From CAMFLJ01 sp963702555 (GTDB lineage: Bacteria; Actinomycetota; Acidimicrobiia; Acidimicrobiales; Acidimicrobilacustridaceae), in the NCBI GenBank assembly GCA_963702555.1, contig CAVPCW010000008.1, forward strand, positions 62,001 through 126,000: DNA of 64,000 nt, in the 5' to 3' direction. Positions 8,734 through 16,223 of this stretch are shown in pieces. The notes below the pieces were generated by a model, which saw only the letters and a list, made by a program, of their open reading frames with translations, searched no databases and was not told the origin of the DNA. Each line of letters starts with the position of its first letter. Within the stretch, counting starts at the first letter, position 1. The position numbers and the translations under genes are program-made.

Positions 8734-9401
8734 GCGGCCTGCGTTCCGGAGAGGAGGGTGGCGATCCGCTGGCGCAGCTCGGCGACCACGGCGTCGAACG
8801 CGCCGTCTCCACCATCGGGCACGGGGTCGGGGATCGACCAGTGGAGCCAGTCGGAACCGGGACTGAGCTCCTCGTGGGCCCGGTCGCAGACGGTCACGAC
8901 CAGCGGCGGCAGCGTGGCCACGTCGTCGAGCGGGCGGGGCCGGGCCCGACCGAGACGCAGGGCGTGGCGGCGGGCGGCGTTCACCGCGCCGGGGTCGACC
9001 GCCACGGCCGGGTGGGTGCCGGCCGAGCCGGCGGGGCGGCCGGTGGCTTCCCGCCACACCGCGGCGGCGAGCTGGGAGCGGGCGGAGTTGGCGGTGCAGA
9101 CGAACAAAGCCTCGCCGAGCTCGACCGGGCGGGAGGGCGCCAGCCCGTCGAGGGCCTCGACCCGCAGGCTGACGTAGCGGCGGCGGCCGTCGCCGCTGGA
9201 GCGCGACCGCTCGACCAGGCCGACCCGCTCGAGCACGTCGAGGTGGTGGGCCAGCAGGTTCGACTCGATGTCGAGCCGATGGCACAGCTCGACGGGAGCG
9301 CGGTCGGAGACGGTGAGGTCGTCGACGATGGCCAGGCGCATCGTGTCGCCCAGCGCCGCATGGCGCGCCGCCCGCTGCTCGAGCCCGTCGTCGTGGTCCA
9401 T
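8730..9401 (-). CDS. ArsR-type repressor fused to ArsC-like phosphatase domain
   Basis: This is a 223-residue two-domain protein. Residues 1-90 form a winged-helix ArsR-like domain (ALGDTMRLAIVDDL, SNLLAHHLDVLERVGLV). Residues 95-220 form a low-molecular-weight phosphatase/ArsC-like domain with the P-loop C102-TANSA-R108-S. The usual ArsR CxC motif is absent, so sensing may occur through the phosphatase-like domain or through C40. It begins the aquaporin-arsC operon and is the likely local regulator. The start is the ATG at 9401; the ribosome site is weak. Confidence 0.88.
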   Translation of the reverse strand: MDHDDGLEQRAARHAALGDTMRLAIVDDLTVSDRAPVELCHRLDIESNLLAHHLDVLERVGLVERSRSSGDGRRRYVSLRVEALDGLAPSRPVELGEALFVCTANSARSQLAAAVWREATGRPAGSAGTHPAVAVDPGAVNAARRHALRLGRARPRPLDDVATLPPLVVTVCDRAHEELSPGSDWLHWSIPDPVPDGGDGAFDAVVAELRQRIATLLSGTQAA

Positions 9402-9432
9402 CGGCCCAGACTTTCACTCAGCTGTTCTTGAG

Positions 9433-9446
9433 TCAATCATCATTGA
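9433..9446. promoter_or_regulatory. Candidate operator upstream of the ArsR-ArsC fusion
   Basis: An exact inverted repeat TCAAT-CATC-ATTGA lies 32 bases upstream of the fusion's start, inside an AT-rich patch that stands out in this GC-rich DNA. ArsR/SmtB proteins typically bind such short AT-rich dyads. Confidence 0.5.
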
Positions 9447-9537
9447 GTGATCTTTCGTCAGCGCCGTCCGACGGTCATCGGCGCGCGAGGTCCGCCGTGC
9501 CAGCCTTTGGAGTCCGGGTCGACCGTCGGGAGCGCGC

Positions 9538-11499
9538 ATGGCTGGGGATGGAGAGAGCGAGACGGGCGCGTCCGAGGACGCACCGATCGAGGAGACCACC
9601 GAGGCCCCGGCACCGCCCGACGACGACACCACCGGCCCCGCCGGCCACGGCGACGCCGCCCAACGGGCCGAGCGGCTGGCCAAGATCGACGCCCTCACCG
9701 CCGCCGGGATCGACGTCCACCCCTACCGCTTCGACCGCACCGCCACCGCCGGTCAGCTCCACGCCGCCCACCCCGACCTCGCCCCCGACACCCACACCGG
9801 CGAGACCGTGCGCGTCGCCGGCCGGCTGGCGTCGATCCGGGCCCAGGGCTTCCTCAGCTTCGCCACCCTCCACGACGAGAGCGGCGACGTGCAGCTCTTC
9901 TTCGAGCACGACCAGCTCGTCCCCGAGGCCGCCACCGTGCTGGAGGCCCTCGACGTCGGCGACTGGGTCGGGGCCGAGGGCGAGGTCGTCACCACCCGCC
10001 GGGGCGAGCTCAGCGTCGAGGTCACCCAGCTGTGGATCCTCACCAAGTCGCTGCACCCGCTCGGCGCCCACCAGGCCGTCACCGACCCCGACGTCCGGGC
10101 CCGCCACCGCGAGCTCGACCTCGTCACCAACCCCGCCACCAAGAAGGTCTTCGACACCCGCATCGCCATCGTCGCCAGCCTCCGACAGCAGCTCCAGGCC
10201 GAGGGGTTCGTCGAGGTCGAGACGCCCATCCTCCAGGCCCAGGCCGGCGGGGCCATCGCCCGCCCCTTCCAGACCCACTCCAACGCCCTCGACATCGACC
10301 TGTCGCTACGCATCGCGCCCGAGCTCTACCTGAAGCGCCTCGTCGTGGGCGGGTACGAGAAGGTCTTCGAGCTCGGCCGCGACTTCCGCAACGAGGGCAT
10401 CGACACCCGCCACTCCCCCGAGTTCACGGCGATGGAGGCCTACATGGCGCTCGCCGACGTCCACGGGGGCATGGACCTCACCGAGCGCCTCATCACCACC
10501 GCGGCCATGGCCGCCACCGGCCGCTACGACTTCCAGCAGGGCGAGCTCGCCATCGACCTCTCCCCCGGCTGGCCCCGGCGCCAGCTGCTCGACCTCATCG
10601 AGGAAACCGTCGGGCAACGCCTGCACCCGTCGATGGACGTCACCGAGATCCGCTCGGTTCTCGATGGCCTCGGCATCGAGTGGGAGGAGGACTGGGGCGG
10701 CGGCCGACTCATCTTCGAGATCTACGACAAGCAGGTGCAGTCGACGTTGGTCGGGCCGATGTTCGTCGTCGGCTACCCCACCGAGATCTCCCCCCTCGCC
10801 CGGCGCAGCCCCGACGACCCGACCCTCGCCGACCGCTTCGAGCTGCTGATCGGCGGCCGCGAGCTGGCCAACGGCTACAGCGAGCTGAACGACGCGGTCG
10901 AGCAGCGCCAGCGCTTCGAGCACGAGGCCGAGCTGGTCGCCCGCGGCGACGTCGAGGCCCACCCCGCCGACATGGAGTTCCTCGCCGCGCTGGAGCTGGG
11001 CCTCCCGCCCACCGGCGGCATCGGCATCGGCGTCGACCGGCTGGTGATGCTGCTCGCCGGGGCGGCCGCCATCCGCGACGTCATCCTCTTCCCGATCCTG
11101 CGCCCCGAGCAGGGGCCGCGGCACTCCACCCGGGCCACCCTCGAGGCCGAGGCCGACGATCTGGGGCCGAGCACCACCGCGACCCACCACCTGGTGCCCG
11201 ACCTCGTCGAGATCGAGATCGCCCGGGGCGACTCCGTCGCCGTCGTCTCCGACCTGCACCTGAGCGCCACCATGACCGACGCCGCCGCGGCGTGCACCCG
11301 GGCCCTGATCGACCGGGTCGGCGCGTGGACGGGCGGCGGTGCCGTGGTCATCGCCGGCGACGGCTTCGAGATGCTCGCCGGGGGTGACCCCCGCATCGAG
11401 CCCATCCTCGACACCCACGCCGAGTTCTGCACCGCGCTCGAAGGAGTGGGTCGACGGCGACGACGGCCGCCACCTCGTGGTGCTCTCCGGCAACCATGA
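9538..11499 (+). CDS. Lysyl-tRNA synthetase fused in frame to the first half of a metallophosphoesterase
   Basis: Residues 1-75 are an acidic leader. An OB-fold anticodon-binding domain follows (VRVAGRLASIRAQGFLSF), then the class II catalytic core with motif 1 (GFVEVETPIL), motif 2 (FELGRDFRNEGI) and motif 3 (GIGIGVDRLVMLL), ending near residue 525 as in a complete LysRS. The frame continues without a stop into a metallophosphoesterase: D572-x-H574 (VSDLHLSA) and the GD motif at D608. At about 11437-11441 the coding frame shifts by one base, and the rest of the domain is in the next frame. The downstream part is therefore probably the same polypeptide. The start is the ATG at 9538. Mycobacterial LysX also joins LysRS to a lysyltransferase, but with the LysRS at the C-terminus. 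Confidence 0.88.
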   Translation: MAGDGESETGASEDAPIEETTEAPAPPDDDTTGPAGHGDAAQRAERLAKIDALTAAGIDVHPYRFDRTATAGQLHAAHPDLAPDTHTGETVRVAGRLASIRAQGFLSFATLHDESGDVQLFFEHDQLVPEAATVLEALDVGDWVGAEGEVVTTRRGELSVEVTQLWILTKSLHPLGAHQAVTDPDVRARHRELDLVTNPATKKVFDTRIAIVASLRQQLQAEGFVEVETPILQAQAGGAIARPFQTHSNALDIDLSLRIAPELYLKRLVVGGYEKVFELGRDFRNEGIDTRHSPEFTAMEAYMALADVHGGMDLTERLITTAAMAATGRYDFQQGELAIDLSPGWPRRQLLDLIEETVGQRLHPSMDVTEIRSVLDGLGIEWEEDWGGGRLIFEIYDKQVQSTLVGPMFVVGYPTEISPLARRSPDDPTLADRFELLIGGRELANGYSELNDAVEQRQRFEHEAELVARGDVEAHPADMEFLAALELGLPPTGGIGIGVDRLVMLLAGAAAIRDVILFPILRPEQGPRHSTRATLEAEADDLGPSTTATHHLVPDLVEIEIARGDSVAVVSDLHLSATMTDAAAACTRALIDRVGAWTGGGAVVIAGDGFEMLAGGDPRIEPILDTHAEFCTALEGVGRRRRRPPPRGALRQP

Positions 11500-14116
11500 C
11501 GGCTGCATCGCCTGGGACCGGTCCGTGATCGAGGCCATCGTCGAGCGCACCGGCGCCACCGAGGTCGCCCTCGCCCTCGACCTGGTGATCAGCACCGACC
11601 GCGGCCCGGAGAAGGTCCACGTCGTCCACGGCAACCAGGACGACCCGTTCAACCGCTTCATCGACCCGCGCTCCTCGATCGACACACCGCTCGGCCACCA
11701 CGTCGTGCGCGAGGTCCTCCCGCAGATGGAGAAGGCCGACACGCCCGGCGGCCTGCTCGAAGGACTGCGCTGGCTCGACGACGCCGGCGGCATCAGCGAG
11801 ATGCTCGCCTCCCGCCTGCTCTACCGGAAGGTGCTCTGGCGGAGCTGGTACCTGCTCGTCCCCTTCCTCACCGCGCTGGTGCTGCGGTTCGCCTCGTGGC
11901 TGCCCGGCGTGAGCCGCCTGCTCCGCCTCGACGCCGAGGGCTGGCTCATCGGCATCGGCGCCGCCGCCATCGGCGTCAGCCTGCTCATCGCCGTCGTGGT
12001 GATCATCACCATGCTGCGGGTGAACCACGCCATCATGGCGACCGCCGCCGGCGGCCAGGGCGACATCGAGGGCCACAACGCCAACCAGCGCGAGCGGGCC
12101 GCCGCCCTCGTCACCGAGGGCTACGCCGGCCTGATCACCGGCCACACCCACGAGCCCGAGCTCAGCGTGGTGGGCGGCGGCTTCTACGCCAACAGCGGCT
12201 GCGGCGTGGAGTCGGTGGGCCCCCGTCCCGCCCACTTCGGCCTCCCCCGCCCCTACCTCGGCGTGCTGCGCTGCTCACGGGTCGAGCTCGTCGGGCGCGA
12301 GGACCTCGAGGTCGACCTTGTCGTGGGCGAGATCCCCGTGCCGAGCAGCTCGAAGCTCGAGGACTGGGCCGCCAAGCCCCACACCGACATCCCCGTCATC
12401 CCGGCCACCGTCGGCGCCCTGCCCGCCGGCCCCACCTGGCCCCTCGACGCCGACCGCCTCGGCTCGTGGCGCCACCGCCGCCGCACCCGCACCGTCACGG
12501 CCGTGCTCATGGTCGTCGCCGGCCTGCTCGACATCATCGGGTCGTTCCTGCCCGCGATCTCGGACCACGTCGAGCGGGTCGAGAAGCTGGTGCCCTTCCA
12601 CGCCCACCACGTGGCCGGCGTGCTCGGCATCCTCGCCGGCGTCGCCCTGATCGGCCTGTCGTTCCCGGTGCTGCGGGGCTACCGACCCGCCTACCTCGCC
12701 ACGCTGGCGGTGCTCGGCGTCAGCACCGTGTCGATGCTCACCCACTCGGTGCACGTCTTCCAGTCGTTCCTCGCCATCGGCGTGCTGCTGTGGCTGCTGG
12801 CCAAGCAGGGCCAGTTCCGGGTGATGCCCGCCGGCCGCAGCCGCTGGGGCGTGTGGGCCCTCACCCTCGTCCTCGGCGCGGTCGCCTTCGCCACCATCCT
12901 CATGGCCGCCTTCGGCCGCGACGAGCAGCTCACCCGCAACGGCATCGCCCTCGCCGCCGGCGTGCTCATCGTGCTCGGCGTGCTCGCCGCCCGGCCCGGG
13001 CGCTGGAAGCCCCTAGAGGGTGAGGAGCGGGCCGAGGCCGTCGAGAAGGCCCGGGGCATCATCGCCCGCCACGGCGGCGACACCCTCGACTACTTCGCCC
13101 TCCGTGACGACAAGGAGCTGCTCTTCAGCGGCGACGGCCTCGTCGCCTACACCGTGCTCGACCGCACGATGCTCATCTCCCCCGACCCCATCTGCGCCCC
13201 CGACCAACGGGCGTCGGTGATGGTCGACGCCGTCGAGCTCGCCGACCGCAACGGCTGGGACGTCTCGGTGCTCGCCGCCAACGCCTCGTGGCTGCCGATC
13301 TACCACGCCCTCGGGATGCACGAGATCTACATGGGTGACGAGGCCGTCCTCGACTGCAGCGGCTTCACCCTCAACGGCCGGGCCATGAAGTCGCTCCGGG
13401 GCACGTGGAACCGCGTGCACAAGCTCGGGTACCGGGTCGAGATGCACGACCCCGCCGAGATGGACCCGGCCATGCAGGCCGCCCTCACCGAGCTCATGAC
13501 CGAGACCCGCCAGGGCGACACCGAGCGCGGCTTCTCCATGACCCTCAGCCGCATCTTCGACCCCCGCGACACCGGCCTCCTGCTCGCCGTGTGCCTCGAC
13601 CCCGACAGCCGGCCCGTCGCCTTCAACCAGTACGTGCCCGCCCCCGACATCGGCGGCTGGTCGCTCGACCTCATGCGTCGCACCAACGACCCCGACGCCC
13701 CCAACGGGCTCACCGACTTCGTCGTCATCGAGACGGCGCTGTGGATGCAGGCGAAGGGCCAGCGGGGCCTGTGCCTCAACTTCGCCGTGATGCGGGCCGT
13801 GCTCGCCGGTGAGCTGGGTGACGGGCCCTGGCGCACGGTCGAGCAGAAGACGATGCACCACTTCAGCGAGTCGATGCAGATCGAGTCGCTGTGGAAGTTC
13901 AACGAGAAGTACGACCCCGTCTGGCGTCCCCGCTACGTCGTCACCGACGCCGAGGTCGAGCGGGCCCGGGCCGGCATCGCCGTCGCCCGGGCCGAGTCCT
14001 TCGTCGAGCTCCCCGTGATCGGCCATCTGCTCAAGCCGCCGAAGGCCCACCCGACCGACCCGGGAGACACCGGCACCGACGACGGCCTCGTCGCCGCCGG
14101 CGAGCAGACCGCGTGA
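11441..14116 (+). CDS. Metallophosphoesterase second half, membrane region and MprF-type lysyltransferase (continuation of the preceding frame)
   Basis: This frame resumes the metallophosphoesterase with GNHDG (near 11490), HGNQDDPFN and GHTH (near 12142), interrupted by two hydrophobic segments (about 11835-12030). A membrane region of about five helices follows (12500-13000). The C-terminal 360 residues are the DUF2156 domain of MprF/LysX, which transfers lysine from Lys-tRNA to phosphatidylglycerol (GIIARHGGDTLDYFALRDDK onward, WNRVHKLGYRV, GLCLNFAVMR). There is no natural start near 11441. The catalytic residues of the esterase are split between this frame and the preceding one, so a one-base error within a single chain of about 1,525 residues is the simplest reading. 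Its stop overlaps the permease start (GTGA). Confidence 0.85.
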   Translation, partial: KEWVDGDDGRHLVVLSGNHDGCIAWDRSVIEAIVERTGATEVALALDLVISTDRGPEKVHVVHGNQDDPFNRFIDPRSSIDTPLGHHVVREVLPQMEKADTPGGLLEGLRWLDDAGGISEMLASRLLYRKVLWRSWYLLVPFLTALVLRFASWLPGVSRLLRLDAEGWLIGIGAAAIGVSLLIAVVVIITMLRVNHAIMATAAGGQGDIEGHNANQRERAAALVTEGYAGLITGHTHEPELSVVGGGFYANSGCGVESVGPRPAHFGLPRPYLGVLRCSRVELVGREDLEVDLVVGEIPVPSSSKLEDWAAKPHTDIPVIPATVGALPAGPTWPLDADRLGSWRHRRRTRTVTAVLMVVAGLLDIIGSFLPAISDHVERVEKLVPFHAHHVAGVLGILAGVALIGLSFPVLRGYRPAYLATLAVLGVSTVSMLTHSVHVFQSFLAIGVLLWLLAKQGQFRVMPAGRSRWGVWALTLVLGAVAFATILMAAFGRDEQLTRNGIALAAGVLIVLGVLAARPGRWKPLEGEERAEAVEKARGIIARHGGDTLDYFALRDDKELLFSGDGLVAYTVLDRTMLISPDPICAPDQRASVMVDAVELADRNGWDVSVLAANASWLPIYHALGMHEIYMGDEAVLDCSGFTLNGRAMKSLRGTWNRVHKLGYRVEMHDPAEMDPAMQAALTELMTETRQGDTERGFSMTLSRIFDPRDTGLLLAVCLDPDSRPVAFNQYVPAPDIGGWSLDLMRRTNDPDAPNGLTDFVVIETALWMQAKGQRGLCLNFAVMRAVLAGELGDGPWRTVEQKTMHHFSESMQIESLWKFNEKYDPVWRPRYVVTDAEVERARAGIAVARAESFVELPVIGHLLKPPKAHPTDPGDTGTDDGLVAAGEQTA

Positions 14117-15624
14117 GCATCTCCCCCCACCTCCGCGGCGCCCGCCGCGACCTCACCGGCGAGGGCGACCAGCCCGCCGGTCCCGGGGAGAGCCTGGCAA
14201 AGGGCGCCGGCCGCACCCTCGGCGTGGTCGGCCTCGCCCTGGTGCTGCTGTCGGCCATGGACAGCATCCGGAACCTGCCGAGCAGCGCCACCTTCGGCTG
14301 GGCGTGCATCTTCTTCTACGTCGTGGCCGTGGTGACCTACCTGATCCCGGTGGCGTTCACGTCGGCCGAGCTGGCCACCACCTGGCCCGAGGAGGGCGGC
14401 ATCTACGCCTGGGTGCGCGAGGCCTTCGGCTCGCGCTGGGGCTTCCTCGCCGTCTGGTGCGACTGGTCGGAGAACCTGGCGTGGTTCCCCACCGTGCTGC
14501 TGTTCCTCGCCACCACCGTGGCCTACGTGGTCGACCCCGACCTGTCGTCCAACCGGGCGTTCCTCGTGATCACCATGCTCGGCATCTTCTGGGGCACGAC
14601 CATCGCCGCCATGGCCGGAGCCAACCGGGTGGCCCACTGGATCGGCCGCCTCGTCATCGTCGGCACCGCCGTGCCCACAATGATCATCATCGTGCTCGGC
14701 CTGTGGTGGTTCGGCTCCGGCAAGCCGTCGCAGATCCCCTTCTCGAGCGGCGACATCATCCCGGAGTGGGAGGGCCTGGCGAGCCTCGTCTACATCGCCG
14801 GCATCGTGGTGGCCTTCGCGGGCATGGAGATCGGCGGCTACTACGCCCGCCAGGTCCGCAACCAGCGCAAGGTCTACCCGGCGGCCGTCGGCGTGGCCGG
14901 CGTGGTGGTGGCCACCCTCTCGATCCTCGGCAGCCTCGCCATCGCCGTCGTCGTGCCCAAGAAGGACATCAGCCTGAGCGGCGGCGTGATGCAGGCCCTC
15001 ACCGTCTTCTTCGACGACCTCGGCATCGAGTGGGCGATCAAGCCCATCGGCGTGCTCGTCATCGTCGGCGTGATCGGCTCGCTGGTGTCGTGGGCCATCG
15101 GCCCGGCCATGGGCATGCAGCGGGTCGGGGCCGAGGGCACCATCGCTCCCTGGTGGGCCCGCACCAACGGCCGCGGCGCCCCCGTGTCGGTGCTGCTGCT
15201 CCAGGCGGTGATCGGCTCGCTGCTCAGCCTGCTGCTGCTCTTCGTCGACAGCATCAACACGTACTACTGGATGCTCACCGCCCTCGTGGCCCAGACCTTC
15301 CTGGTCATGTACCTGCTGATGTACGCCGCCGTGCTGCACCTGCGCCGCACCCAGCCCGACGTGCCCCGGCCGTTCCGCATCCCCGGCGGCAAGGTCGGCC
15401 TCGTGCTCATCGTCGGCATCGGCATCGTGGGCTCGGTGTTCACCTTCGTGCTGGGCTTCCTGCCTGCCAGCCACCTCTCGGTCGAGGGCACGGTGCTCTA
15501 CGTCCTCGCCATGGTGCTGGGCATCGTGGCCGTGTGCGGCACCCCGTTCCTGCTCCACCGGGGCGACGTGGCCTCCGGCCCGAGGCCGGGTGCCGGCGTG
15601 GCGGCCGACGACTACCTGGACTGA
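14113..15624 (+). CDS. APC-superfamily amino-acid permease
   Basis: This 503-residue protein has about 12 transmembrane helices and belongs to the amino acid-polyamine-organocation superfamily. Early signature segments are LGVVGLALVLLSAMDSIRNL and PEEGGIYAWVREAFG. The start is the GTG at 14113, whose last two bases lie in the stop of the lysyltransferase gene, so translation is coupled. That coupling suggests a lysine, other amino acid or lysine-derivative substrate, but this is inference. It resembles glutamate/GABA-type antiporters in general layout. Confidence 0.9.
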   Translation: MSISPHLRGARRDLTGEGDQPAGPGESLAKGAGRTLGVVGLALVLLSAMDSIRNLPSSATFGWACIFFYVVAVVTYLIPVAFTSAELATTWPEEGGIYAWVREAFGSRWGFLAVWCDWSENLAWFPTVLLFLATTVAYVVDPDLSSNRAFLVITMLGIFWGTTIAAMAGANRVAHWIGRLVIVGTAVPTMIIIVLGLWWFGSGKPSQIPFSSGDIIPEWEGLASLVYIAGIVVAFAGMEIGGYYARQVRNQRKVYPAAVGVAGVVVATLSILGSLAIAVVVPKKDISLSGGVMQALTVFFDDLGIEWAIKPIGVLVIVGVIGSLVSWAIGPAMGMQRVGAEGTIAPWWARTNGRGAPVSVLLLQAVIGSLLSLLLLFVDSINTYYWMLTALVAQTFLVMYLLMYAAVLHLRRTQPDVPRPFRIPGGKVGLVLIVGIGIVGSVFTFVLGFLPASHLSVEGTVLYVLAMVLGIVAVCGTPFLLHRGDVASGPRPGAGVAADDYLD

Positions 15625-15637
15625 GCCGACAGGTCGG

Positions 15638-16099
15638 TCAGTCGTCGGCGAGGCGGGCGGGGAACCCGCCGCTGGCGATCGGGCCCCACTCGTCGATCGA
15701 GACCCGGATCAGGCACTTGCCCTGGTGCACCATCGCGGCGCGGTACTCGTCCCAGTCGGAGTGCTCGCCGCTGATGCAGCGGAAGTACTCGACCAGCTCC
15801 TCGACGGCGTCGGGCAGGAACGTGACCCGGGCGGTGCCGTCGACCTGCACCCACTCGCCGTTGAACTCGTCGGACATCACCACCATCGACACCCGGGGGT
15901 CGCGCACCACGTTGTGGACCTTGGCCCGCTCGGGGTAGCTCGACACCAGCAGCTCGCCGTGGCTCAGCCCCATGGTGACGAGCGAGCTCTGGGGCCGGCC
16001 GTCACGTCGGGTCGTGAGCAGCACGCCGCGATGGCGGGGGCGGACGAAGTCCTCGAGCTCGGCGCGGTCGACTCGGCGGTTGGTGGCGATCTTCTTCAC
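15638..16099 (-). CDS. PPOX-class probable F420/flavin-dependent oxidoreductase
   Basis: This 153-residue split-barrel protein is of the pyridoxamine-oxidase-like superfamily (GVLLTTRRDGRPQSSLVTM, YPERAKVHNVVRDPRVSMVV, EWVQVDGTARV). The GTG at 16099 (VKKIATNRRVDRAELEDFVR) is chosen because the longer open frame would run through the low-GC promoter region of the divergent HNH gene. It is convergent with the permease, 13 bases away. Members of this group bind F420 or FMN; the substrate is unknown. Confidence 0.87.
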   Translation of the reverse strand: MKKIATNRRVDRAELEDFVRPRHRGVLLTTRRDGRPQSSLVTMGLSHGELLVSSYPERAKVHNVVRDPRVSMVVMSDEFNGEWVQVDGTARVTFLPDAVEELVEYFRCISGEHSDWDEYRAAMVHQGKCLIRVSIDEWGPIASGGFPARLADD

Positions 16100-16187
16100 C
16101 CGCCCGACCGTACCGGCGACCGTCGGTGTCCCGCCGCCGACGCTCCGTGATTGGTACGCAATGGCCTTATTTTCATTGGGTTTTTCG

Positions 16188-16216
16188 TTGTTTCTCGAAC
16201 TGATGTTCGCTACAGT
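16188..16216 (+). promoter_or_regulatory. Promoter with a LexA (SOS) box in its spacer
   Basis: A -35-like TTGTTT (16188-16193) and a -10-like TACAGT (16211-16216) are separated by 17 bases. The spacer holds the perfect dyad CGAAC-TGAT-GTTCG at 16196-16209, matching the Gram-positive/mycobacterial LexA consensus. The expected transcription start lies almost at the ATG at 16224, giving a leaderless mRNA. The surrounding 70 bases are markedly AT-rich. Confidence 0.72.
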
Positions 16217-16223
16217 TGTCGCC

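Noticed and set aside
11896..13023. 375-codon Arg/Pro-rich frame inside the lysyltransferase locus
   Set aside because: It is a third-frame shadow of the membrane region; its composition is non-protein-like.
15972..16223. Upstream extension of the DUF222/HNH protein
   Set aside because: The added residues would cover the divergent PPOX gene and the SOS promoter; the ATG at 16224 fits family N-termini.
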